Assembly: GCA_038232935.1 (NCBI GenBank)
Contig: JBBSMX010000202.1
Span: forward strand, 1-5,385
Direction of reading: 5' to 3'
From: JBBSMX01 sp038232935
GTDB lineage: Bacteria; Bacteroidota; Rhodothermia; Rhodothermales; JANQRZ01
Length of the DNA stretch: 5,385 nt
In this document: positions 1 to 5,154 of the stretch, one piece after another
Numbering within the stretch: the first letter of the stretch is position 1
Layout of the letters: each line of letters opens with the position of its first letter
Notes under the pieces: generated by a model
The model's input: the letters and a program-made list of their open reading frames with translations, nothing else
What the model was told of the DNA's origin: nothing
The model's database searches: none
Made by a program: the position numbers and the translations under genes

Positions 1-89
1 CAGGGAAGGTCATGGGCATTCCCATCCACGACCACCTCATCCTCACCGACCACGGCCACACGAGTCTCGCCGGGCGGGGGCTGATGTAG
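1..89 (+). CDS. radC: RadC/JAB-domain protein, C-terminal end (partial)
   Basis: The window opens inside a reading frame whose first complete codon is at 3 and whose TAG stop is at 87-89. The 28 visible residues include GIPIHDHLILTD and end in TSLAGRGLM. This matches the usual RadC ending (LGIPxxDHLIIxD...SxxERGL), the last strand and helix of the JAB/MPN metalloprotease-like fold. The metal-binding HxH...D residues would lie upstream, outside the window. RadC-family proteins were named for a DNA repair role that is now doubted; short copies are common on plasmids and genomic islands, often near anti-restriction genes, which fits this neighbourhood. It points toward the ATPase gene on the other strand, 66 bp from that gene's stop. 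Family call is from a short fragment, but the motif is distinctive. Confidence 0.75.
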   Translation, partial: GKVMGIPIHDHLILTDHGHTSLAGRGLM

Positions 90-96
90 CGAGCGG

Positions 97-133
97 AAGC
101 CTCAACGGAAGCGGAGGCGTTTAGGCTAAGCCT
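97..133 (+). terminator. Possible terminator stem-loops after radC
   Basis: Eight bases after the RadC stop there is a 5-bp stem, GCCTC (99-103) with GAGGC (114-118), a 10-nt loop and then GTTT. Directly after comes AGGCT-A-AGCCT (123-133), a second perfect 5-bp inverted repeat. The position fits transcription termination for radC, and for the convergent ATPase transcript read from the other side. The T-run is short, so intrinsic termination is uncertain. Confidence 0.3.
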
Positions 134-155
134 GTTGAGCACGCAATGATCTCGC
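128..155. repeat. 28-bp direct repeat, left copy (flanks ATPase cassette)
   Basis: This stretch begins AAGCCTGT and ends in TCGC. It matches 1812-1839 at 24 of 28 positions with no gaps; the mismatches are at 136, 142, 150 and 151. The two copies are in the same orientation, 1,684 bp apart, one just past the ATPase stop (156-158) and the other upstream of its start. Both contain an ATG (146 and 1830); in the right copy this is the start codon of mobC. The sequence shows the repeat; that it marks a cassette insertion or recombination event is inference. Confidence 0.7.
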
Positions 156-164
156 TTAGCGAGA
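150..164 (-). terminator. Hairpin overlapping the ATPase stop codon
   Basis: TCTCGC-TTA-GCGAGA is a perfect 6-bp stem with a 3-nt loop, extending to 150-164, and it contains the TAA stop (158-156) of the minus-strand ATPase gene. There is no T-run on the minus strand after it, so it may be a weak terminator, an mRNA-stabilising hairpin, or chance. Confidence 0.3.
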
Positions 165-1616
165 AGCGGAATCTCGCTCGTTTGTGTAGAGCGCCTCGAG
201 GGGGACGTACACCGCCTCGCCCGCCTCGATCCGCGCCTCCACCTCTCCCCCGTCGAGTCCACCGGCCGAGAAGAGTATGGGCGTCACGCGCTCGACGCCG
301 CCTGCCTCGGCCGCGACGAGCGCGCCCCGACGCACGAGCCGGTCGAGGTCGCGCGAGCCGACCCTCCCCCACTTGCACTCGCCGACGAGCAGCCCGCCCT
401 GCCCATCGAGCGCGACGACGTCGACCTCCTCCGAGGAGTCGGCGCTCCACCAACTCCCCACCTGCACCGGGCGGAACGGGAGCGCCGGGTGCATGCCCCG
501 CGCCACGAACTGCCGGCACGCCTCCTCGAAGACGTGCGCGACGTGCTCCTCATCCAACTGGGGCGCGACGAGCCGCTCCCACAGCGCTGAAGGCTCGACG
601 AGGGCCGCGAGGCCCCGGCCCTTCACATCCGCCACGAACCGGTGCCAGAAGGCGAGGTACGGGTCAGCGAGGCGGTAGAGCGTTCGCTTCGGACTCGGCC
701 GCGGGTATTCCGTCACCGGAGCCACGCGCTCGACCACCTCCATCCGCAAGAGCCATTCGAGCGGGCGCTGGAGCGCGCTCGTCTGCTTCCCCACCCGGCT
801 CGCGATCCGGCTCCACCGCTGCTCCCCGCTCGCAATCGCCTCGACGACGGAGTAGTGGACGGCGGCGTCGGCGAGGAAGGCGTCGAAGGCGTGGGCGGCC
901 TCGTCGTGGAGGCGGCCCGAGGCGCCCATGAGGTGGCGCGCCGCGTTCTCGGCCAGCGTCCGGTCCGGGTCCACGAGGGCGAGGTGGCCGGGCAGCCCGC
1001 CGAAGACGGCGTAGAGCCGGAGCTTGTCCTCGGGCGACCACGACGGCACGAACCGAGCCGCATCGTAGTAGTCGAACGGGCGGACGTCGACGCGCCCGGT
1101 GCGTCGGCCGTAGAGCGGTTGATCGGCCTCGACGAGCCGTTTCATCGCGGTCACGTGGCTCCCGCTCAGCACGAGCGTCACGCGGGTGTCCGCCAGCCGG
1201 TGGTCCCACCACGCCTGGAGGATCGAGGGGAGCGCGGGGGCGGAGCCTGCGAGGTAGGGGAACTCATCGAGCACGAAGGTAAACGGTTCGCCTGCAGCCC
1301 GCTCGACGACGTACTCGAGGAGGGCGTCCCAATCGGGGAGCGTGGCCCGGCGGAGCGCGGCGTCGTCGAAGCGTTCGCCGAGGGCGCGCGAGAGGCCGTG
1401 GAGCTGCTCGCGCTCGGTCTTCTTCGTCGCTTGGTAGTAGGCTCCGCCGGCGGCTTGGACGAACCGGGTGAGGAGGTAGCTCTTCCCCGCCCGCCGCCGC
1501 CCAACGACGAGGACGAGATCGGGGCCGGGCGACTCGACGGCCTCGGCAAGGCGTGCCCACTCACGGTCACGGTCGAGGAGGTCGGCGGGCTTGTCGAGGC
1601 GAGGCTGTTGCGGCAT
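156..1616 (-). CDS. P-loop ATPase with C-terminal DUF234 PD-(D/E)XK nuclease-like domain
   Basis: This 486-residue protein has the architecture of the archaeal-type ATPase family (COG1672: ATPase_2 followed by DUF234). Walker A is GRRRAGKS (39-46). Walker B is FTFVLDE (D117, E118), followed by FPYLAGS, a hallmark of the family. SGSHVTAM (151-158) and PLYGRRTGR (167-175) match the family's sensor/arginine segment. Residues about 255-300 look like a winged helix. The C-terminus has E397/D399 and GECKW (E413, K415), the D-x(n)-ExK core of a PD-(D/E)XK nuclease fold, so all key residues are present. I chose ATG 1616 because a GGGAG lies 11 nt upstream and the conserved part begins soon after; ATG 1634 and ATG 1733 are open in frame but lack a ribosome site, and the extra residues are unlike the family. 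The gene is monocistronic, divergent from mobC and flanked by a 28-bp direct repeat. Such proteins are widespread, often mobile-associated, and of unproven function; DNA processing or defence is inference. Confidence 0.88.
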   Translation of the reverse strand: MPQQPRLDKPADLLDRDREWARLAEAVESPGPDLVLVVGRRRAGKSYLLTRFVQAAGGAYYQATKKTEREQLHGLSRALGERFDDAALRRATLPDWDALLEYVVERAAGEPFTFVLDEFPYLAGSAPALPSILQAWWDHRLADTRVTLVLSGSHVTAMKRLVEADQPLYGRRTGRVDVRPFDYYDAARFVPSWSPEDKLRLYAVFGGLPGHLALVDPDRTLAENAARHLMGASGRLHDEAAHAFDAFLADAAVHYSVVEAIASGEQRWSRIASRVGKQTSALQRPLEWLLRMEVVERVAPVTEYPRPSPKRTLYRLADPYLAFWHRFVADVKGRGLAALVEPSALWERLVAPQLDEEHVAHVFEEACRQFVARGMHPALPFRPVQVGSWWSADSSEEVDVVALDGQGGLLVGECKWGRVGSRDLDRLVRRGALVAAEAGGVERVTPILFSAGGLDGGEVEARIEAGEAVYVPLEALYTNERDSASR

Positions 1617-1642
1617 GGAGAAAGATACTCCCATTCGTGTTA

Positions 1643-1658
1643 GTAACAACGGTGTTAC
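1643..1658. promoter_or_regulatory. Palindromic operator candidate upstream of ATPase
   Basis: GTAACA-N4-TGTTAC is a perfect 6-bp inverted repeat with a 4-nt spacer, 27-42 bases upstream of the ATPase start at 1616. Size, symmetry and place fit the binding site of a dimeric repressor. It is also AT-richer than the surroundings. No promoter elements are clear and no dedicated regulator gene is adjacent except the ribbon-helix-helix protein encoded by mobC. Confidence 0.45.
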
Positions 1659-1685
1659 CGTGGTGATCTCTCCGCTCCACGGACC

Positions 1686-1713
1686 GATCGAGTCGTAGGA
1701 GGCTCCTGATCGA
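1686..1713. other. Candidate oriT-like repeat cluster
   Basis: AGGAG-G-CTCCT (1697-1707) is a 5-bp inverted repeat bracketed by two GATCGA hexamers (1686-1691 and 1708-1713, 22 bp apart, about two helical turns). CTCCTG within it resembles the ATCCTG core seen at nic sites of MOBP-type relaxases. It lies upstream of mobC-mobA, where oriT usually sits. The match is short and could be chance. Confidence 0.25.
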
Positions 1714-1811
1714 AAACCGCAAGATCGCTGCATGGATAGCAGAGGTGCGGCAGAAGGGGGCTGGCGTCGTCCTCCGGCAATGCGCTATCGTTCACGAAGC
1801 ACGTCGGTCCG

Positions 1812-1839
1812 AAGCCTGTAGAGCAAGCAATGACGTCGC
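1812..1839. repeat. 28-bp direct repeat, right copy (runs into mobC start)
   Basis: Partner of 128-155, 24 of 28 identical. It contains the mobC start codon (1830-1832) and ends exactly where the 30-bp repeat array begins. It has no recognisable Shine-Dalgarno sequence, so if it acts in expression it may be a leader rather than a ribosome site. The shared segment could be the conserved leader and start of a mobC-type gene, duplicated when the ATPase cassette arrived. Confidence 0.7.
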
Positions 1840-2312
1840 ACGGTGAAAACCACCCGAGTGGGTTTGTACCCGGCCAAAACGGAGCGGGAGCCTTTCCGCA
1901 TGGCGGAAACTCTACCGAAGAGTTTTCGCACGGTGTAAACCCCACGGAGACGTCCGAGGGCACAGCGGTAGCTCCCGACTCGGACCCCCGCAAGCGGACG
2001 CAGCGCAAGGGAGGTCGCCCGCGAAAAGCCGCCGCCGAGCGTCGTACCACGAAGTACACGGTGGCCGTCAACGAAGCCGAGAAGAACACCATCGAAGAAG
2101 CCGCGCGCGCCGTGGGACTCGCCCCGACGGTCTACCTCCGGGAGGTCGGCGTGGGGTCCCGGATGTCGAAGCGGACGGACGACGTGCTATACCACCGGCT
2201 GAGCCGGATCGGCGTCCGCCTCCAGCACCTCGCCCGCCACGCCGGGGACGAGGAGCGGGCGGCGCTGGAAGCCCTCCTCCAAGAGGCGATCGACGTGAGG
2301 GCGACGCTGTAG
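1830..2312 (+). CDS. mobC: MobC-like ribbon-helix-helix relaxosome accessory protein
   Basis: This 160-residue protein would bind DNA next to oriT and help the relaxase open and nick it. A basic stretch (54-73, including GRPRK) leads into a ribbon-helix-helix domain at about 73-109: strand KYTVAVNEAE, helix IEEAARAVGL, then PTVYLREVGVG, the pattern of MobC/MbeC-type proteins. The C-terminal helices (about 120-152, LSRIGVRLQHLARHA) match the MobC tail, usually a GxNLNQ-like motif; here it reads GVRLQHL. Residues 4-43 are four decapeptide repeats of HGxN-x4-F-x type, encoded by 30-bp DNA repeats. ATG 1830 is the first usable start after an in-frame TAG at 1737, and the next in-frame start-type codon (GTG, V78) would cut into the RHH strand, so the repeat array must be translated if initiation is canonical. 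No good ribosome site is seen. The relaxase gene follows after 26 nt, so the two probably form an operon. RHH proteins of this kind often repress their own operon. Confidence 0.8.
   Translation: MTSHGENHPSGFVPGQNGAGAFPHGGNSTEEFSHGVNPTETSEGTAVAPDSDPRKRTQRKGGRPRKAAAERRTTKYTVAVNEAEKNTIEEAARAVGLAPTVYLREVGVGSRMSKRTDDVLYHRLSRIGVRLQHLARHAGDEERAALEALLQEAIDVRATL
1839..1958. repeat. Four tandem 30-bp repeats (iteron-like) inside mobC
   Basis: Units at 1839-1868, 1869-1898, 1899-1928 and 1929-1958 are in exact 30-bp register: the AAC codon at each unit's fourth codon ends at 1850, 1880, 1910 and 1940. Each unit starts with a CAC/CCC/CAT-GGY core and carries AAAC; units 2 to 4 also have TTT upstream, giving imperfect palindromes of GTTT...AAAC type. 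One is perfect: TTTCCGC-ATG-GCGGAAA (1894-1910). A second perfect hairpin, AAACTCT-ACCGA-AGAGTTT, overlaps it at 1907-1925. In protein the units read HGENHPSGFV, PGQNGAGAFP, HGGNSTEEFS and HGVNPTETSE. Whether selection acts on DNA or protein is open. Confidence 0.8.
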
Positions 2313-2338
2313 ACCAAGCACACGAGAGCGCGCGTGAC

Positions 2339-4069
2339 ATGGTAGGCAAAGTCTCATCGGGAGCCAGCTTCAGCGGACTGGCGAAGTACCTCACGCAGAG
2401 CGAGGAGCGCATCGCCTGGACGGAGCCTCGATGGATGATCGGGACCGATCCGCACGAGGTCGCCCGCGAGATGGAGACGGCAGCCTCGCTCGCCGACTCG
2501 CGCCTGGAGAAGCCCGTCTATCACGTCTCGATCTCGTTCGGCGAGGCCGACCATCCCTCGCGCGAGCAGATGCAAGAAGCGGCTGACCGCGTTCTCGGCG
2601 AGCTGGGGCTGGGCGAGCACCAAGCGCTCCTCGTCGCCCATCAGGACAAGGACCACCCCCACCTCCACGTCATGGTCAACCGCGTCCACCCCGACACGGG
2701 CAAGGCCGCCGACGTGAGCTTCGATTACCGCCGGGTCGAGGGCGTGCTGCGAGAACTGGAGAAGGAGTGGGGGATGCAGCGGGTGCCGGGCCACCACGCC
2801 CGCGACGCCGGCGACCCTGCCCCGGACCGGACGCAGGCGGTCGCCACCGGCGAGGCCCGCCGTGCCCACCGGACCGGCGAGGTCCCTTTCCCCGAACAGA
2901 TCCGCGAGACGATGGGTGACGATCTGAACCGAGCCATCGAAAAGTCGAAGAACTGGGGCGAGCTTCGCGCCGCACTCGGCCGCCACGGCTACCGCACCCT
3001 GCCGACCGAGCGGGGCATGAAGATCACCGACGGGAAGCGCTACGCGAAGGCGTCGGGCGTGGACGAGCGGCTCGGCCGCTTCCGTCTGGAAGAGCGCTTC
3101 GGCGAACGGCTCGCGGTCCCGGAGCGAGACCGTTCGGAGCCTCCCTCGACTCTACTGAACCGGGACCTCGGAGGGGCATCGCGGGACGGACGAAAAGAGG
3201 CAGTCCCCGGCGAGCGGGCGCTCGAACAGGGCGGCCGTCCTCCTTCGACGTATGAGACGCTGTTCGGGAAACCGGCGCTGGAGCGTGCCTCCGCTCGGGA
3301 CGGTGCCGTAGCGACCGGCTCCTCCGGTGCTGGACAGTTCCTCGGGGTGGCGGCGGTAGCGGCACGACCCATCTCCAGCGAGGATGGCGAGAAGGAGGTT
3401 CCGTTTCGGGCTACGGAGGTGGGGCTGCGCGGGGCGGCCGTGCTCGCCGGCCGCCTGAACCGTGCGGTCGGCTCCTACGCCGAGGCCGAGCGCGCGTTGG
3501 GCGCGGGTGGGCGGCAGGATCGGGAGACGGCGCGGCTCTCAGAGACCTTCGACCGCGCCCTCGGAGAGGCCTACCGCGATCCCGTGGCGGTACGTCGGGC
3601 CTTTGAGGCGCTGGGCGAGAGACGCGGTCCTGAGGCGGCGGCGCGCGCCATGCGGCAGTCGCCCGAGCAGTTCGGCACCGTCGTCGCGGCCGAGCGGAAG
3701 AAGTGGCTGGGGCTGGCGAGCGAGGTGAGCAAGGCCGACGGCTATGCCGCTGCGCGAGGAGCCGCGAACGTCGGCGAGCAGTATCTCCACACGCGCGGCG
3801 CGGCGTCTCCTTCCGGCAGCCGGTCCGCATTGGAGGAGACGCTTCGGACGCGGGGGACGGAGATGAAGGCGATCCGCCAGGAGCTCGGCCGCTTCACGCG
3901 CACCCACGGCTCGCCCGACGCCCTCTTGCGCGGGATCGGGCAGCAGGCCCAGAAGCTCACCACGGCACAGACGAACGGACTTCGCCGAGCGCTCACGCCA
4001 ACGCAGTTCGGCATCGTGACGAAGGCCGCTGGACTCGCGGCAGAGGCGGTGAAAGGGCGGGCGAGGTGA
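2339..4069 (+). CDS. mobA: MobA/VirD2-type relaxase (conjugative mobilization)
   Basis: This 576-residue protein is a relaxase: it cuts one strand at oriT through a tyrosine, stays attached to the 5' end and leads the strand into a type IV secretion channel. The N-terminal PF03432-like domain covers about residues 1-150. Y17 in FSGLAKYL is the likely nicking tyrosine (motif I). HQDKDHPHLHVMVNRVHPDTG (101-121) is the HUH metal-binding motif, with H106, H108 and H110 intact and the usual MVNR continuation. Residues 150-255 hold the helical segment common after such domains (KNWGELRAALGRHGY), and 255-360 is a low-complexity linker. Residues about 365-485 are helical and include a DPVAVRRAFEAL...GPEAAARAMRQSPEQFG pattern reminiscent of BID-type secretion signals on rhizobial TraA relaxases. 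ATG 2339 is 26 nt after mobC, with a weak purine-rich site (GAGAG). No coupling protein or T4SS gene is in the window, so transfer would depend on a helper. Confidence 0.9.
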   Translation: MVGKVSSGASFSGLAKYLTQSEERIAWTEPRWMIGTDPHEVAREMETAASLADSRLEKPVYHVSISFGEADHPSREQMQEAADRVLGELGLGEHQALLVAHQDKDHPHLHVMVNRVHPDTGKAADVSFDYRRVEGVLRELEKEWGMQRVPGHHARDAGDPAPDRTQAVATGEARRAHRTGEVPFPEQIRETMGDDLNRAIEKSKNWGELRAALGRHGYRTLPTERGMKITDGKRYAKASGVDERLGRFRLEERFGERLAVPERDRSEPPSTLLNRDLGGASRDGRKEAVPGERALEQGGRPPSTYETLFGKPALERASARDGAVATGSSGAGQFLGVAAVAARPISSEDGEKEVPFRATEVGLRGAAVLAGRLNRAVGSYAEAERALGAGGRQDRETARLSETFDRALGEAYRDPVAVRRAFEALGERRGPEAAARAMRQSPEQFGTVVAAERKKWLGLASEVSKADGYAAARGAANVGEQYLHTRGAASPSGSRSALEETLRTRGTEMKAIRQELGRFTRTHGSPDALLRGIGQQAQKLTTAQTNGLRRALTPTQFGIVTKAAGLAAEAVKGRAR

Positions 4070-4089
4070 TAACGCCACGGGCAGGTCTG

Positions 4090-4617
4090 CTACGAGCGTC
4101 TGAACAGACGGGCGTCCCAGGAGAACGGCACCGGCTCGCCGACCTCCAGCGTGTGGAAGTCCGGGTGCAGCGGGTTCACGAGGTAGTTCTTTGCGATCGG
4201 CAGCAGCGCACTCGGAACGGCGAGCGCGACCGAGCGCGACGCCTCGAACCACCGCGTGCCGATCTCTTGCGTCGCTGCCGGGTGCGGGAAGGCGTCCCAG
4301 CCGTCGGGGAGCGCCTCACGCGGCAACACCTCTACGTGGCGTTCCGGGTCCAACGCGAGCGAGACGAGCACGAACCGACCCGCCCGAGCGCGCTCGTAGC
4401 TCTCCAGCCAGGCGAGCTTTTCGAGGGCGGCCACGGCGGGGTGCTCGCTGGCATACGCGACCTGTGTACCTGCGCGGTGCCACCGTCCCGCCGTCACGAG
4501 GCCGCCGCGCCCGAGGAAGGCAGCGCGTGCGTCGGCGGGGCCGCCTTCCTCGGATGAGCCGAGGTGGCGCTCCTTCTCGATCCGCCAGATGGTGAGGGCG
4601 GGTGGTGGAGTGCTCAC
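4090..4617 (-). CDS. res: RES-domain toxin of a RES/Xre toxin-antitoxin system
   Basis: This 175-residue protein is a RES-domain toxin (PF08808). Characterised members deplete cellular NAD+ through an ADP-ribosyltransferase-like fold, stopping growth until the antitoxin binds. Conserved positions are present: WRI at 11-13 (R12), AGRWHRAG at 43-50 (R45), VAYASEHPAVAALE at 53-66 (Y55, E66), AVPSALLP at 133-140 (S136), and NYLVNPLHPDF at 144-154. Length is normal for the family, so it looks intact. The start is GTG at 4617-4615, overlapping the antitoxin's TGA (4616-4614) as GTGA, which implies translational coupling and keeps the toxin downstream of its antitoxin. Its stop lies 20 bp from the relaxase stop on the opposite strand. 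Confidence 0.93.
   Translation of the reverse strand: MSTPPPALTIWRIEKERHLGSSEEGGPADARAAFLGRGGLVTAGRWHRAGTQVAYASEHPAVAALEKLAWLESYERARAGRFVLVSLALDPERHVEVLPREALPDGWDAFPHPAATQEIGTRWFEASRSVALAVPSALLPIAKNYLVNPLHPDFHTLEVGEPVPFSWDARLFRRS
4097..4110 (+). terminator. Hairpin just after mobA, possible terminator
   Basis: CGTCTG-AA-CAGACG is a perfect 6-bp inverted repeat 28 bases past the mobA stop, inside the 3' end of the convergent toxin gene. With only 20 bp between the two stops, any terminator must lie within coding sequence. It has no T-run on either side. Confidence 0.25.
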
Positions 4618-5060
4618 GCCGGCATCGAGTATTCGATGTGGAGGAGCATGGTGCGGACCTCTTCGGTGCCCATCGCCGTGTCGAGGTGGGCCAGCGGTGA
4701 CTCACCGCCCAGGAGCGAGTGGGGGGCTAGGAGCCAGGCTCGAGCTTCCTCCGAGTCGTCAAGTGCTACGGTGGCGAGACGCATGATCTCGGCGAGCACG
4801 AGGAGCCGGTCCGACTCGTTCGGCTGGAGCCGGCCCTGGTTCTTTCGTCGGGCGAGCGTTCGTTCGGAGATGGAAAGCGCGCGAGCGAGGAGGTCGTCGG
4901 GGACGTCCAGCACATCCTGAACGCGCTCCAGCACGGCGAAGGGGAGGCCCGCACGGACGGCGCGGACGGCGTCGTCCTGCCCGGCAGGGAGGAGGTCCTC
5001 GACGGAGGTCCAGGATGCTGAGGAGCGGTCTGATCGAGGAGACGAGAATGCCGTTGCCAT
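4614..5060 (-). CDS. xre: Xre/ParS/MbcA-type antitoxin of the RES toxin (DUF2384)
   Basis: This 148-residue protein is the cognate antitoxin, binding the RES toxin and probably repressing the operon. It starts at ATG 5060. After a variable N-terminus (1-30) comes AVRAGLPFAVLERVQDVL (31-50). A helix-turn-helix follows (about 50-75; DDLLARALSISERTLARRK), then the LQPNESDRLLVLAEIMRLA helix (78-96). The C-terminal toxin-binding domain has the classic A-x-x-WL-x-x-P-x-x-x-LGGxSPLxxLDTxxGxxxV pattern at 106-136, ending LLHIEYSMPA. All family landmarks are intact. The 4-nt overlap with the toxin start makes the pair a single operon. No clear Shine-Dalgarno sequence precedes the ATG. Confidence 0.93.
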   Translation of the reverse strand: MATAFSSPRSDRSSASWTSVEDLLPAGQDDAVRAVRAGLPFAVLERVQDVLDVPDDLLARALSISERTLARRKNQGRLQPNESDRLLVLAEIMRLATVALDDSEEARAWLLAPHSLLGGESPLAHLDTAMGTEEVRTMLLHIEYSMPA

Positions 5061-5118
5061 AGCTCAGGAAGGTGCGCTAGATCGCTGTCTGTGACGGGGC
5101 AGCGTTCCTCCTCGTATC

Positions 5119-5149
5119 GCCAACTGTCATGGAAGTTTCGACAGCTGGC
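5119..5149. promoter_or_regulatory. Inverted repeat upstream of the RES/Xre operon, operator candidate
   Basis: GCCAACTGTC (5119-5128) and GACAGCTGGC (5140-5149) form a 10-bp inverted repeat with one mismatch and an 11-nt spacer. It is 59-89 bases upstream of the antitoxin start and just before the zeta-like frame. It could be the operator at which Xre represses its own operon, as RES/Xre systems do, or a terminator or recombination remnant. No promoter hexamers are convincing. Confidence 0.4.
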
Positions 5150-5154
5150 AGTAA

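Larger units (their letters stand above)
1617..1829. other. Divergent ATPase/mobC intergenic region
   Basis: This 213-bp gap between the ATPase and mobC start codons must hold promoters for both directions. I see no convincing -35/-10 pair. It contains a perfect operator-like palindrome near the ATPase (1643-1658), a small inverted repeat flanked by GATCGA direct repeats (1686-1713) and the right copy of the 28-bp repeat at its mobC end. A 29-codon ATG frame at 1732-1820 is Arg-rich and not credible as a gene. Confidence 0.6.

Noticed and set aside
146..931. 261-codon plus-strand frame starting at the ATG in the left 28-bp repeat
   Set aside because: The translation is almost entirely Arg, Pro, Ala and Ser and lies antisense to the nuclease domain of the ATPase. 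Only the ATG itself is interesting, as part of the repeat.
642..1643. 333-codon plus-strand open frame opposite the ATPase gene
   Set aside because: It is a shadow of the well-supported ATPase on the minus strand; its translation has no recognisable motif and is rich in Arg, Glu, Gly and Val, as expected of antisense reading in high-GC DNA.
1617..1733. N-terminal extension of the ATPase to ATG 1733 or ATG 1634
   Set aside because: The extra residues are unlike the family, no ribosome site precedes either ATG, and the extension would cover the palindromic operator candidate.
1732..1820. 29-codon small ORF in the intergenic region
   Set aside because: Arg/Ser-rich, no ribosome site, and no similarity to a known small protein that I can recognise.
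1839..1958. CRISPR array
   Set aside because: The 30-bp units are contiguous, diverged and in coding register; there are no conserved repeats separated by unique spacers and no cas gene.
3539..4557. Long frames antisense to the relaxase (3539-4252) and spanning the relaxase/toxin junction (3703-4557)
   Set aside because: Both overlap strongly supported genes in another frame or strand and show only low-complexity composition.
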